Notes under the pieces: generated by a model | What the model saw: the letters and a program-made list of their open reading frames with translations, nothing else | Databases searched by the model: none | What the model was told of the DNA's origin: nothing | Part shown: positions 17,275-26,129 of the stretch, piece by piece | Position numbering within the stretch: position 1 is the first letter of the stretch | Layout: each line of letters begins with the position of its first letter | Source: JBGSIC01 sp041751875 | Lineage (GTDB): Bacteria; Bdellovibrionota; FAC87; UBA2466; JACKAF01 | Assembly (NCBI GenBank): GCA_041751875.1 | Contig: JBGSIC010000029.1 | Coordinates: 186,001 to 250,000, forward strand | Reading direction: 5' to 3' | DNA: 64,000 nucleotides | Made by a program: the position numbers and the translations under genes

Positions 17275-17847
17275 TCAGTCGTTTTCGCCAGGTTTGGCCA
17301 CTACCACTTTTGCCGGCTTTAATAATCTACCATGGAGTAAGCAACCTTTCTGATGCACCGCCAGAATCGTGTTGGCTTTTTTCTCTGGGGCCTCTTGTTC
17401 CGCAATCGCCTCGTGGTGCGCGGGATTAAAGGGTTCGCCGACCTTACCCACAAACTCCACCCCGAATCGGGCGAGCATTTTAAGTAGCTCCTGATGGGTC
17501 ATTCGGATGCCATCAAGAAAAGGAGAGAGCGCGGGATCCTCTTTCGCGTTGAGTTTCTCGCTGTGCGTGAGCGCTCGGTCGAACTGGTCTTCCACCGTAA
17601 GAAGTTCGTTGATCAGGCGCTCATTGGAAAAGAGAATGGCCTTTTCCTGCTCGCGTTGCATCCGTTTGCGCGAGTTTTCAAATTCGGCGCGCTGGTAGAG
17701 AAGCTCTTGTTGGACGGCTTGGAATTTTTTGGTCAGTTCAGCCAGTGGCTCGCCCGATTCCGAGCCCGGGGTAGCTTCTACGGGAACTTCCTCTTCTGAG
17801 TCCAAGTGCTCATCTTGCGACGGGTTATTTTTATCCGATTCACTCAT
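17275..17847 (-). CDS. grpE: Nucleotide exchange factor GrpE
   Basis: 190 residues. Homodimeric exchange factor for DnaK. The N-terminal ~40 residues are acidic and disordered (SEEEVPVEATPGSE). A long coiled coil follows (LAELTKKFQAVQQELLYQRAEFENSRKRM as the dimer helix, read as two adjacent motifs). The C-terminal beta-wing carries FNPAHHEAIAEQ and ends with VHQKGCLLHGRLLKPAKVVV, the GrpE signature. Start codon overlaps the trmJ stop by 4 bp (ATGA), so translation is coupled. Confidence 0.94.
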   Translation of the reverse strand: MSESDKNNPSQDEHLDSEEEVPVEATPGSESGEPLAELTKKFQAVQQELLYQRAEFENSRKRMQREQEKAILFSNERLINELLTVEDQFDRALTHSEKLNAKEDPALSPFLDGIRMTHQELLKMLARFGVEFVGKVGEPFNPAHHEAIAEQEAPEKKANTILAVHQKGCLLHGRLLKPAKVVVAKPGEND

Positions 17848-18725
17848 GGGGATCCTTCTTCCTGCGCCTCATTATAGGTACGAGAAGGGCTCTCTTCCAG
17901 TCCTCGTGCCTGAGATTTCTCAACTATATGCCGGTATCGGCCTGTAAAAACCCGTTCCCCGTGCTCAACGGAGCGCACAGCCTGAGAGAGAAACCCGTGG
18001 AGGGTTTGCACTCCTTCTATATGAGGGGGCAATTGGGAGAGGATTTCATGGAGCCGTGGGCCCATTTTCATGGGGTCGCCCGGCAAAATGAAGCCTACCG
18101 CCTCGGCCAGCTCCAAAAAGTGGGCAATAAGGCGGCCTCGTTGCGAAGGCAGGGTGCTATCCACAACAGGAACCGGCTTTTCCAAAAGTGCCCGGTGAAT
18201 TTCATAGGCAAAAACCAAGACCGCTTGGGCCAGATTTAACGATCGGTATCCCGCATCCGAGGGGATGGTAACGACCCAATTACAAAGCGCCACGTCTTCG
18301 TTTTGTAACCCGCTGCCTTCGGGTCCAAAAACAAGCACAAGGTGCTTTACGTCGTCAGACCGCAATTCTTCTATGGCGCGTGGAATAGCGTCGTTTACCC
18401 AAAGAGGATGGGGGCGCTGGGGTGAACCAACCCGTGCCGTGGAAGCGAGCGACAGGCTTCCGGGGGGAAGTTTGTCCAATGCTTCGCCTAGAGTTGCCGA
18501 GAAAACCGCCTTATTGAGCCGTTCGCCAGCGTGTTTGGCCAGCCGATAGGACTGACTATTGATGGATCCTTGTGGGCCCACGATATGAAGGTCGCCCTTA
18601 AGACCCATGTTTTCTATGGCGCGTGCGACTGAGCCCACATTTCCGGGCTCTTCGGGATGGACAAGAATGACGTCAATGCGTTGCCGCAACAAATTGGTAC
18701 TGTGGAAGACTTGTTCTGGATTCAT
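17844..18725 (-). CDS. trmJ: TrmJ-type SpoU/TrmH family tRNA/rRNA 2'-O-methyltransferase
   Basis: 293 residues. SAM-dependent SPOUT methyltransferase; TrmJ methylates the ribose at position 32 of several tRNAs. Motif 1 is VHPEEPGNVGSVARAIENMG, motif 2 is LVFGPEGSGLQNEDVALCN, and motif 3 (the trefoil-knot SAM site) is IPSDAGYRSLNLAQAV. The C-terminal helical extension (HFLELAEAVGFILPGDPMKM) matches TrmJ rather than TrmH. ATG 18725 is preferred; the upstream TTG at 18773 only adds basic residues outside the fold. First gene of an operon with grpE, dnaJ and an LpoA-like lipoprotein. Confidence 0.85.
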   Translation of the reverse strand: MNPEQVFHSTNLLRQRIDVILVHPEEPGNVGSVARAIENMGLKGDLHIVGPQGSINSQSYRLAKHAGERLNKAVFSATLGEALDKLPPGSLSLASTARVGSPQRPHPLWVNDAIPRAIEELRSDDVKHLVLVFGPEGSGLQNEDVALCNWVVTIPSDAGYRSLNLAQAVLVFAYEIHRALLEKPVPVVDSTLPSQRGRLIAHFLELAEAVGFILPGDPMKMGPRLHEILSQLPPHIEGVQTLHGFLSQAVRSVEHGERVFTGRYRHIVEKSQARGLEESPSRTYNEAQEEGSP

Positions 18726-19040
18726 GACCCTAAAGGACCTTACGCGCCGCGCCCAACAGGGCCGGTTTATCAAGTAACTCTAGTACCTTATTTGGGCAAG
18801 GATTCCAAGGTGTCGCTTTGCGGCGGGAGAAAAGGGACAAATCTGCCCTAAATAATCCACAGGCTGTGGATAACTTTGATGCCTGACACAACTACCCCAA
18901 CGGCGGACAAATTCCTTGTCCGCATGAAATAAGTAATTGGAAACTTTTATTTTTTGGGGCAAATCCTGTCAACGCGAAATTTTATTTTTTTTGAAGCGTT
19001 CAACACGCTTGCGGGCAAAGGATTTCGAAGCCTGGACGAT
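18726..19040. other. Intergenic region with DnaA-box-like dyad and small inverted repeats
   Basis: About 315 bp upstream of trmJ and downstream of mutS, both minus strand. Contains the DnaA-box-like dyad at 18855-18871, a perfect 8-bp inverted repeat at 18903-18923 (GCGGACAA, spacer ATTCC), and AAGCGT/ACGCTT around TCAAC just after the T run near 18990. A/T runs around 18945-18960 and 18980-18995 are on the wrong side of the hairpins for a mutS terminator. Must hold the trmJ operon promoter; none is clear. Confidence 0.5.
18855..18871. promoter_or_regulatory. Symmetric dyad made of two DnaA-box-like 9-mers
   Basis: ATCCACAG and CTGTGGAT are perfect complements around a single G. The right half read on the minus strand gives TTATCCACA, an exact match to the E. 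coli DnaA-box consensus; the left half gives TAATCCACA, one mismatch. Could be a DnaA site controlling the trmJ-grpE-dnaJ operon, or chance. Confidence 0.4.
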
Positions 19041-21500
19041 CTAAAAGAAAGTCATTTGGTTCGTGCGGCCTGCTAACGCATGGCTCCGAGAACGCGAATT
19101 TTTGAGCGATTGGCCCTCTAATTTGCCCAAGATTTCTTTCGCTCGGGAGAGCACATCACCCGGCAATTCGGCTAAACCGGCTACCTCAATTCCATAACTC
19201 TTGCTGCAAACGCCGGGGCTAAGCCGGTGCAAAAATAAAATGGTGTCCTCCCAATGCTCGACCAACACGTTGGCGTTACGGATTCCCGGATGCGTGTCTT
19301 CCAGAGAAGTGATTTCATGAAAATGAGTCGCAAAAAGCGTTTTGGCGCGAACTTCGGCGTGGAGGTACTCGATGAGCGCCCAGGCGAGCGAAAGTCCATC
19401 GTAAGTGCTGGTTCCCCGGCCGATTTCATCGATCACAATTAAGCTGCGGTGACTTGCCTCGCGGAGAATGCGCGCCACTTCCGTCATCTCCACCATGAAC
19501 GTGGAGCGGCCTGCTGCCAAATCGTCCGAGGAGCCAATACGCGTGTAAATTGCATCCACCAAAGGGATGTCTGCCGAAGTCGCCGGAACATAGCACCCGG
19601 CGTGCGCCATCAAGGTAATCAGCGCCACCTGTCGCATAATGGTCGACTTACCGGCCATGTTAGGACCCGTGATGATCAGTGTCCGACAAGAATCTTTGGA
19701 GAAATGAATTGAATTGGGAACGAAATCCCCTTTTGGCAGTAATGATTCCACCACCGGGTGGCGGCCATCCTCAATTTTAAGGTCCCAACCGCTTTTAATC
19801 CGAGGGCGATGATAGCCGTTATGGTGAGCCGCGAGCGCGAAGCTCAGAAGCCCATCGAGCTCGGCGATGAGTCGGGCGTTCTCAGCCAACTCGGTCGCAT
19901 AGCCCGCGGTTTGGTTACGGAGTTTGAGAAAAAGTTTTTCTTCCAAACTACGGAGCTTCCCTTCGGCGCTAAGGACCTTCTGCTCAAAGTCTTTTAGTTC
20001 CGCTGTCACAAAGCGTTCGCCGTTCGCGATCGTTTGCTTGCGGGTGTAATCGGGAGGCACCTTATCGAGATGACTGCGCGTGATCTCTATCGTGTAACCA
20101 AAAACGCGACTGTACTTTATCTTCAATGTGGGAATGCGCGTGCGAGTGCGTTCTCGTTGCTCCATTGACGCGATAGTGGATTTCCCGTCGTGCGCGAGCG
20201 ATCGCAAGGTAGCGATTTCATCTGTGTAGGTAGAGCGGAAGATGCCGCCGTCACGCAGTGTAGCGGAAGGACTGTCTTCTAGGGCGTCCTCCAAAATTTG
20301 GGTGAGAGCGCTTAGATCATTCAAAGACTTTTTAACTTCTCTCAAGCGAGAAGATTTCGCTTTTTGTAAGTCTTTCTTGAGCAAAGGAATTTTTTGGAGC
20401 ACACCACGAATGGCGACGAGGTCGCGTGGCATCGCGAGCCCCAGCGCGGTTTTGGTGTTCAGTCGTTCGAGATCCCGCATTTGGGCTAAGTGCCCTCTAA
20501 TCTTTTCCTGCAAGGGAAGATCAACGAGAAGATTGTCTACTGCATCTAGTCTTTCCTCTATCGCTTTTTTCTCAATAAGTGGATGAAGCAGCCATTCTTT
20601 CAAAAGACGCCGGCCCATGGGAGTAGAAGTGAAATTCAAAGTATTAAACAGAGTCGGGCCATCGACATCACCTTTTACCGTGCGCACAATCTCCAAGGTG
20701 GAAACCGAGGTGTGGTCGAGCTTCATTGTTTTGGATTCAAAAAGTGATACGGGCGCACGTAAGTACGCGACGCGTTCGAGTTTTTGAGTTTCCGTCAAAT
20801 AGGCCATTACAGCGGAGCGCGTATTCGACTTGCCGTCTTTCTTAAAATAGAGATCGCGAAAGGTGATTGCCGCGTGAGGGACAAGTTTTTTCAGCTCGGC
20901 AAACCAGGGAGTCTCCTCAATTTGCGAAGAGACTAACAACTCTTTTGGGGTGAGCTGAAGAAAGAGATCTTGAACGGCGCGAAGATTCTCGCAAAGGCCT
21001 ATTCGCACCTCGCCAGAGAAGAGGTCCAGTAAGCAAAGTTCTAGTTTTTCGCCTCTAGCGTATGCGCAAGCCAAAAAATTTTGTGTTTCTTCCGAAACAA
21101 GATCGGGGTCACCCACCAGGGCAGGCGTGAGAACGCGAGTCACTGCTCGCCGAACGAGTCCCTTAGCTTGCGACGGTTCTTCCATCTGTTCACAGATGGC
21201 CACCTTTTTCCCATGAGCTAAAAGTTTCTGAATATAAGTTTGCGCGGAATGGTAGGGCACTCCACACATCGGAATCGGATCAGCCGCGTTCTTGTCGCGT
21301 GAAGTGAGCTGCACCTCTAAGAGCGGAGCCGCAGCTACCGCATCTTCGAAGAACATCTCGTAAAAGTCCCCCATCCGGTAAAACAAAAACGCGTCAGGGT
21401 ACTGCGCCTTAATTTCCCCGTACTGCTGCAGCATGGGGGTCTGGCCAGCGCTCTTCTTTGAAAGCTTTTCGGGGGGAGGTGAAGGGGAATCTGATGCCAT
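19041..21500 (-). CDS. mutS: DNA mismatch repair protein MutS
   Basis: 819 residues, slightly shorter than E. coli MutS (853). Recognises mismatches and recruits MutL. Domain I begins TPMLQQYGEIKAQYPDAFLF with the mismatch-reading FYEMF motif (MGDFYEMFFEDA). Core and clamp helices follow. Walker A GPNMAGKST is at about 610-618, then DELTEVAR-type signalling and IDEIGRGTSTYDG (Walker B/D-loop). The C-terminal tail is short (LEGQSLKNSRSRSH). Starts MASDSPSPPPEK, a Pro/Ser-rich non-conserved leader. Confidence 0.95.
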   Translation of the reverse strand: MASDSPSPPPEKLSKKSAGQTPMLQQYGEIKAQYPDAFLFYRMGDFYEMFFEDAVAAAPLLEVQLTSRDKNAADPIPMCGVPYHSAQTYIQKLLAHGKKVAICEQMEEPSQAKGLVRRAVTRVLTPALVGDPDLVSEETQNFLACAYARGEKLELCLLDLFSGEVRIGLCENLRAVQDLFLQLTPKELLVSSQIEETPWFAELKKLVPHAAITFRDLYFKKDGKSNTRSAVMAYLTETQKLERVAYLRAPVSLFESKTMKLDHTSVSTLEIVRTVKGDVDGPTLFNTLNFTSTPMGRRLLKEWLLHPLIEKKAIEERLDAVDNLLVDLPLQEKIRGHLAQMRDLERLNTKTALGLAMPRDLVAIRGVLQKIPLLKKDLQKAKSSRLREVKKSLNDLSALTQILEDALEDSPSATLRDGGIFRSTYTDEIATLRSLAHDGKSTIASMEQRERTRTRIPTLKIKYSRVFGYTIEITRSHLDKVPPDYTRKQTIANGERFVTAELKDFEQKVLSAEGKLRSLEEKLFLKLRNQTAGYATELAENARLIAELDGLLSFALAAHHNGYHRPRIKSGWDLKIEDGRHPVVESLLPKGDFVPNSIHFSKDSCRTLIITGPNMAGKSTIMRQVALITLMAHAGCYVPATSADIPLVDAIYTRIGSSDDLAAGRSTFMVEMTEVARILREASHRSLIVIDEIGRGTSTYDGLSLAWALIEYLHAEVRAKTLFATHFHEITSLEDTHPGIRNANVLVEHWEDTILFLHRLSPGVCSKSYGIEVAGLAELPGDVLSRAKEILGKLEGQSLKNSRSRSHALAGRTNQMTFF

Positions 21501-21865
21501 GTAGGTGCACAGCTATCAAAGCTAGCGGAGTTAGACAAGTCGTGGACAGCGAGGAGCCGTACACTGGGAGTGGACGGTTACCCGGGAAGGTTGGGGCCGA
21601 GATGAAGACCCATTGAATACTTCGTAAGGTTCAAAATTTACCAGGACACTCAGCATTTTTGGTTGGGGGTCCAGGCTTGAGGTGATCTCTTTTTGGACAC
21701 GCTGTCTACACCTTGGGCGCCGTAAGTCCTTGAAAGGTCGCCCGTATTCGCCCCACTTTTTGTATACAGGTAAATGGTCAGCAAAGAATCGATATGAATT
21801 ACTTGTAATGTTAAGTACTTAGGTTGGTATTGCCCTTGCTTTACCTAAAGATAGGGGACAACATC
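21501..21865. other. Intergenic region between mutS and a secreted-protein gene
   Basis: 365 bp between divergent genes. I see no ORF with coding character, no RNA fold and no copy of the dispersed palindromes. Toward the right end the sequence is A/T-richer (around 21775-21825), where promoters for the plus-strand gene would lie; no good -35/-10 pair was found. AGGGGA at about 21852-21857 is the Shine-Dalgarno of the next gene. Confidence 0.4.
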
Positions 21866-23347
21866 ATGCGGGGGCGGCTTACTCTTATTATTACTCTCTC
21901 ACTAGCAAGTGTATCGCTTTGCTTGCCTGCCTCAGCTCGCATGCTTCAATTCGGCGATGAGAAGTCTGCCCGCAAACAAGTGGGTGACCGGGTTCTCAAA
22001 CTCCTCGAAACATCCGATTTTGCCATTGGCCAGTACGCCAAGAAGAACGATCAAGTAGATCGCAACAGCAAAAACCCTTTCGGTTCCGATACGACTTATC
22101 ACAGCTATACATGGTCCTATTGCATGAAGTGGGTCTCAACCCAAACCTGCGAACGCTGGCTGGATCCTTATGTTCCTCTTCACGGCGTGGAAGGCGGCGG
22201 GGATCAATCACCCCTTGAAGGCGCGATGGCCGAAGTTTGGAAAGGTCTTAAGCAAGACATGGTAGACGGCGATGCGGCCGGCGGTGGCGACGTACAATTT
22301 GGCATGTGGTCGGTGCGTGCTAAGCAAGGCAAATCGATTTTGCGCAAAGACGATGTGGTTCGAGCGCAGACGTTGGATCCGGAAGCGCTGGCTGACTGGC
22401 GTCTTCTTCCCGAAGTGGAACAGAAAGCCAAAGAGATTGGTGACAAGACGGCTGAAAACGCCATCCGCGGCATGGTGGTTGCTCAAGACGGCGAACAAGA
22501 ACAAACGATGCCTAGCTTGGTCGATTTACGAGCGGGCGCGGCTTCTTTGACGCGTGCGATGCGAAACCGCATGCTGGCTAGTATCGGTGAAGCACGCGCT
22601 TCGCAGCCTGGTATTGAATTTGAACTCGGCGAAGATCGCCCGACTTGCGATGCTTATCTTGCCGACTACAAGAACTATGAAGATAAAGCCGAAACGCCCG
22701 GAGCGATTCCTTTACCTCTTCGCGATCGCGAAACAGTAATAAACATGGACGTTAAAAAACGTTATGAGCTTTGCAAACAGGTTACCGAAGCACAAATTTA
22801 TCAGATTAATCCCGACGTGCAGGGAGAATCACTTGGTTTGGGATCACCGGAAAACGAACGCATCGACGCGGCTTTGAATCGTATTAACGTGGCGATGATC
22901 GACCAAGTCGGTTTGGATCCCAGCTCGCAACCTAAACCCGCCGACGTGCAGATTAAGAAAAGCGATTACACGCAAGAAATCGCGGACTACGAAGAAGGCG
23001 GAGCCGAGTACACCGATCGCGGCTTAACGAACGCGGACCAAATCAAGCTTTACAACAACAACCTCCAGCAGGCAGCTATCAATATGCGCGCGATGGTGGA
23101 ACGCGCTCCGGAATCGATTCCCGATACCACAGGCCGCATTTTGGCATCGCAGATTGAAATCGGCAGCAAACGTTTGGATCAAATCAACGGCTTAACGGAT
23201 CAAATGAAAGACGAACTGCGCGAGACAGAAGTCGTCGATACCGCGCTATTTACCACGACAGGCGTGCGGACATCGGATCCGGATGATGAAAGCATCGAGC
23301 TTGCTCCTTCTCAGCTCACGATTACCACCTTGGGTGGCGGCAATTAA
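21866..23347 (+). CDS. Secreted protein of unknown function
   Basis: 493 residues starting MRGRLTLIITLSLASVS, a clear signal peptide cleaved near ASA-RM. I do not recognise a family. The mature protein is acidic and mostly helical, with Tyr/Trp/Cys-rich YHSYTWSYCMKWV and TQTCERW near its N-terminus and four or more Cys in all (also CDAYLADY and YELCKQ), suggesting disulfides in the periplasm. Gly/Asp-rich linkers occur near 110-150. ATG 21866 has AGGGGA about 9 nt upstream; the frame is open to 21824. It stands alone and converges on the ABC transporter, overlapping its last gene by 4 bp. Confidence 0.7.
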   Translation: MRGRLTLIITLSLASVSLCLPASARMLQFGDEKSARKQVGDRVLKLLETSDFAIGQYAKKNDQVDRNSKNPFGSDTTYHSYTWSYCMKWVSTQTCERWLDPYVPLHGVEGGGDQSPLEGAMAEVWKGLKQDMVDGDAAGGGDVQFGMWSVRAKQGKSILRKDDVVRAQTLDPEALADWRLLPEVEQKAKEIGDKTAENAIRGMVVAQDGEQEQTMPSLVDLRAGAASLTRAMRNRMLASIGEARASQPGIEFELGEDRPTCDAYLADYKNYEDKAETPGAIPLPLRDRETVINMDVKKRYELCKQVTEAQIYQINPDVQGESLGLGSPENERIDAALNRINVAMIDQVGLDPSSQPKPADVQIKKSDYTQEIADYEEGGAEYTDRGLTNADQIKLYNNNLQQAAINMRAMVERAPESIPDTTGRILASQIEIGSKRLDQINGLTDQMKDELRETEVVDTALFTTTGVRTSDPDDESIELAPSQLTITTLGGGN

Positions 23348-24123
23348 TCTATCGCTTTTCCGTACACTCTCTCGAACCAAGAGTTCGTTAAAAAACCTTC
23401 AGCTATTCCCTCATACTCGAGCTTTCCTTCTTTGAGCGCGAGCACATGATCGGCGTACTTTCGCACAAAGCTCAAATCGTGCGTGCTCACGAGCACGTCA
23501 ATGGGGCGCTCGTGTTGCTGCTGTGACAGCGCCTCCCAGAAGTCTTGCGTGCTGGGCGGGTCGAGATGGTTAGTAGGCTCATCAAGCAACAAAACTTGCG
23601 GCTCTTGCAGAAGAGCTAGAGCAAGGAAAGCCTTTTGTCTTTCTCCCGTGCTTAAACGGCGTAAGGGTTTAAGCGCTTTGTCGGCGAGCTTAAAACGCCC
23701 GAAGTAGGTCCTAAACACTTCGGACTCTCGGGAAGGGAGACGCCCCCACACGCCGACTTTGTTGAGGTAAGCCAGACGCCACAAATCTACCAACAGCAAA
23801 TCTTCCGGGTAGGTGGATTCTTGAGTCACCACCGCCATGATCTCGGAAAGGGTGCGAACCGAAGTGTCCTGGATTGTTTGGGGTAGACTATTCACGAATA
23901 GCGAACCACCAATTAAAGGGGGTTCGTTTAAAAAAGCATTTAAAAGAGTGCTCTTACCCGCCCCGTTGGGGCCCACCACCGCTGTGATTTGACCAGCGGG
24001 GAGCGTGAACGAGATAGGTACCGGAACTCCCCCGTCAGACACATGCAAGGGTTTGCCTTTTTCGTGTCCCAAAACAATATTCTTGGCGACACAAAAGGCC
24101 GCCGCTGGTTTCACCGTTTCCAT
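23344..24123 (-). CDS. ABC transporter ATP-binding protein (BtuD/FhuC type)
   Basis: 259 residues. Walker A is VGPNGAGKSTLLN, the Q-loop is VVTQES, the ABC signature is RRLSTGERQKAFLALAL, Walker B is VLLLDEPTNHLD, and the H-loop is VSTHDLSF. The pattern fits the type II importer ATPases of the cobalamin/heme/siderophore family, matching the FecCD-type permease next to it. It overlaps the permease gene by 13 bp and is the third gene of the minus-strand operon SBP-permease-ATPase. The substrate cannot be read from the ATPase. Confidence 0.9.
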   Translation of the reverse strand: METVKPAAAFCVAKNIVLGHEKGKPLHVSDGGVPVPISFTLPAGQITAVVGPNGAGKSTLLNAFLNEPPLIGGSLFVNSLPQTIQDTSVRTLSEIMAVVTQESTYPEDLLLVDLWRLAYLNKVGVWGRLPSRESEVFRTYFGRFKLADKALKPLRRLSTGERQKAFLALALLQEPQVLLLDEPTNHLDPPSTQDFWEALSQQQHERPIDVLVSTHDLSFVRKYADHVLALKEGKLEYEGIAEGFLTNSWFERVYGKAID

Positions 24124-25073
24124 AGTAAATACAAAAATAAGGGGCCACCCAAGAGCGTGGTTACCACACCAATGGGAAATTCAAACGGAGGTAACACCGC
24201 CCGCGATACCATATCGGAAAAAGCCAAAAAGCTTGCCCCTAATAAAAGACTTTGCAGAAACAAAACGCGAGAGGTGGCTGGCCGAAAGAGCAAGCGCGCG
24301 CCGTGCGGAACAACAAGTCCCACGAAACCAATCGCTCCGGTAACAGATACGATGAGAGACAAATAAGCTGAACTCAAAAGGAGAATGACTTTGCGTGAAG
24401 TGTGGGGCGAAACACCTAAGCTTCGTGCGATGGTATCGCCCAAGCTTAGAGCATCGAGCGCGCGCGCCTTTAGAAAGACCAAAGACAAAAAGCCGATACT
24501 GGCGGCTGCCAGGAAAAGCGCCTGGCGCATGCCGACCCAGGGAATATTTCCGAACAGCCATCTCAGACTGCCTCCCCCCATGTGCTGTTGGTGATAGGAG
24601 AGAATCAAAAACAAAACCGACGAGAGAAAGAAATTTGTTCCCATACCAAAAAGGATGACTCGGTCCATCTGTTTTCCGCCACGCGCAAAACAAAGCGCGA
24701 TAAGAAGAAAAGCGCTAGAAACAGCCAGCAAAAACCCGGCGCCCACTGCAATCAATGATTCAGGATTGGCACCCATAAAAACGTGAACCAGGACAATGCC
24801 AAGGCTCACAGCGGAGGAAGTTCCTAGTAGATAAGGCTCTGCGATGGGGTTGCGAAACAGACTTTGATAAATTCCGCCCAGTACCGCAAGCGAACCACCC
24901 ACAACTGCCACAACGACTAGCCGGGGTAAGCGCAGTTCAAAAAGGATGCGAAAGGAAGGGGATCCTGGTTCAAAGAGCTCCGCAAAGTTCAAGCTACCGG
25001 CTCCGACGAACGGGAAGGCGAATAGAACCAACAATGACCCAAGCACGAAAAGAAAAGTGGGCTTAGAGAGCAA
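24111..25073 (-). CDS. FecCD/BtuC family ABC transporter permease
   Basis: About 321 residues with many hydrophobic segments and the FecCD signatures RLPRLVVVAVVGGSLAVLGGIYQSLFRNPIAEPYLLG, split here as RLPRLVVV and GGIYQSLFRNPIAEP, and GFVGLVVPHGARL near the C-terminus. The frame is open to 25232, inside the binding-protein gene, but the first conserved membrane helix starts after TTG 25073, which has GGAG 7 nt upstream. That start gives a normal family length and an 11-bp overlap with the upstream gene. It forms the membrane channel for a chelate substrate such as cobalamin, heme or a siderophore. Confidence 0.87.
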   Translation of the reverse strand: MLSKPTFLFVLGSLLVLFAFPFVGAGSLNFAELFEPGSPSFRILFELRLPRLVVVAVVGGSLAVLGGIYQSLFRNPIAEPYLLGTSSAVSLGIVLVHVFMGANPESLIAVGAGFLLAVSSAFLLIALCFARGGKQMDRVILFGMGTNFFLSSVLFLILSYHQQHMGGGSLRWLFGNIPWVGMRQALFLAAASIGFLSLVFLKARALDALSLGDTIARSLGVSPHTSRKVILLLSSAYLSLIVSVTGAIGFVGLVVPHGARLLFRPATSRVLFLQSLLLGASFLAFSDMVSRAVLPPFEFPIGVVTTLLGGPLFLYLLWKR

Positions 25074-25893
25074 GGCAACTCTCCGGAATGGGGCGTGATA
25101 GTCCAAGTTTCTCCAGATGCCGAAAAGGAGTGAAAGTCGCTCGCCCAAATAAATCTGCTGGCAACGGCACGGCCTTTCCCGAAAAGCGTGGCCACCACGC
25201 TGTGATTTTAGCGCGCGAGTTTTCTTCATCACCGGGCGCTTGGGTCATAAAATAAATGACATCCGGCGGATGCAAAATCATCCACTCTTGAGAGAGCGTG
25301 GGATAGGGATGACGTAGATGCGTGGGAAGCGAATTGGTTCCCCCTAGTTGCGTCAGGAGGTCAGAGATAAAAGAGGTATGACCATAGGCAATGGGTGGAT
25401 CGGTCCAGGTGAGAGCCAAGAATGAAAAGCGTTTCTGCTGCGAACTGTTTTGCCGTTGAAGGTCCCGCACGCACGACCGGTACGTGCTCAAGAACGAGTT
25501 TTTTTCCTCACCAAAGAGTTTCAAAAGTGTATGTACCGCCTTTTCCAAGGAAGCGAGATCCGAAAGTTGCAATGGTACCGTGAGAATCCCTAGGGCTTCC
25601 AAGTTTGCTTCGTAGGACAACTGATTAAGAGAGCGGTCCACAACAACGAGATCCGGACGCAACCGAAGAGTGGCTTCAATGCTCGGCTGGTACAAAAAAC
25701 CCACCGAGGGGATGCGTTCTGCTTCGGGTGGGGATAGCGCGGGTTGCACCGTTCCCACCAAACGGCTGCCCTGGCCCAGTTGAAAGAGTAGTTCCGTCAG
25801 TTCCGGGCTGGAAGAAATCACGCGCGCGGGCGACCCCCAAGTGTTGACCGCCCCAAACAGGGTTATCGTCCATATAATAGAGTGCCTTCTCAC
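25063..25893 (-). CDS. BtuF-like periplasmic substrate-binding protein
   Basis: 276 residues, GTG start, short signal peptide (about 1-20). The type III binding-protein fold is visible: RVISSSPELTELLFQLGQGSRLVGT at the N-terminus (the ISSSPELTELLF block), PSIEATLRLRPDLVVVD, and a single long helix before the C-terminal lobe (SFISDLLTQLGGTN, LHPPDVIYF). These match BtuF and related chelate-binding proteins. First gene of the importer operon. No cobalamin riboswitch box was found upstream, so vitamin B12 is not specifically supported over heme or siderophores. Confidence 0.82.
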   Translation of the reverse strand: MRRHSIIWTITLFGAVNTWGSPARVISSSPELTELLFQLGQGSRLVGTVQPALSPPEAERIPSVGFLYQPSIEATLRLRPDLVVVDRSLNQLSYEANLEALGILTVPLQLSDLASLEKAVHTLLKLFGEEKNSFLSTYRSCVRDLQRQNSSQQKRFSFLALTWTDPPIAYGHTSFISDLLTQLGGTNSLPTHLRHPYPTLSQEWMILHPPDVIYFMTQAPGDEENSRAKITAWWPRFSGKAVPLPADLFGRATFTPFRHLEKLGLSRPIPESCLAL

Positions 25894-26056
25894 CGCGTGA
25901 TGGTGCCCGAAAGAGGGGGTTGAGCCAACAGCAAAATCCTCAAAAAAATCCCATCACTTAGCTCGGAACGGGGCAATTCTCCTTTAGCTATCAAAGACTT
26001 AACTCAGACTCGTGCCTAAAAATGCCGATACAGGAATAGACCGAGGCGCGAGTTGC

Positions 26057-26062
26057 TATAAT
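26057..26062 (+). promoter_or_regulatory. Candidate -10 element (TATAAT)
   Basis: An exact TATAAT lies 68 bp upstream of the gene at 26130 in an A/T-rich patch. The hexamer at the expected -35 spacing (26034-26039, GAATAG) is poor, so the call rests on the -10 alone. Confidence 0.3.
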
Positions 26063-26129
26063 TTATAGATAAGCATCTCGTCTCGACTAAAGATCCCATC
26101 GCGAAAACAGAGCCCACAGGAGCCTGAAG

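Noticed and set aside
18780..18962. 60-codon minus-strand frame between trmJ and mutS
   Set aside because: No ribosome site, no conserved pattern, and it runs across the A/T runs and the DnaA-like dyad. Likely chance.
18980..19012. mutS terminator near the AAGCGT/ACGCTT hairpin
   Set aside because: In the direction of mutS transcription the stem is followed by A residues rather than T residues.
25894..26129. Cobalamin riboswitch upstream of the BtuF-like gene
   Set aside because: I looked for the conserved B12 box and its pairing on the minus strand and found none.
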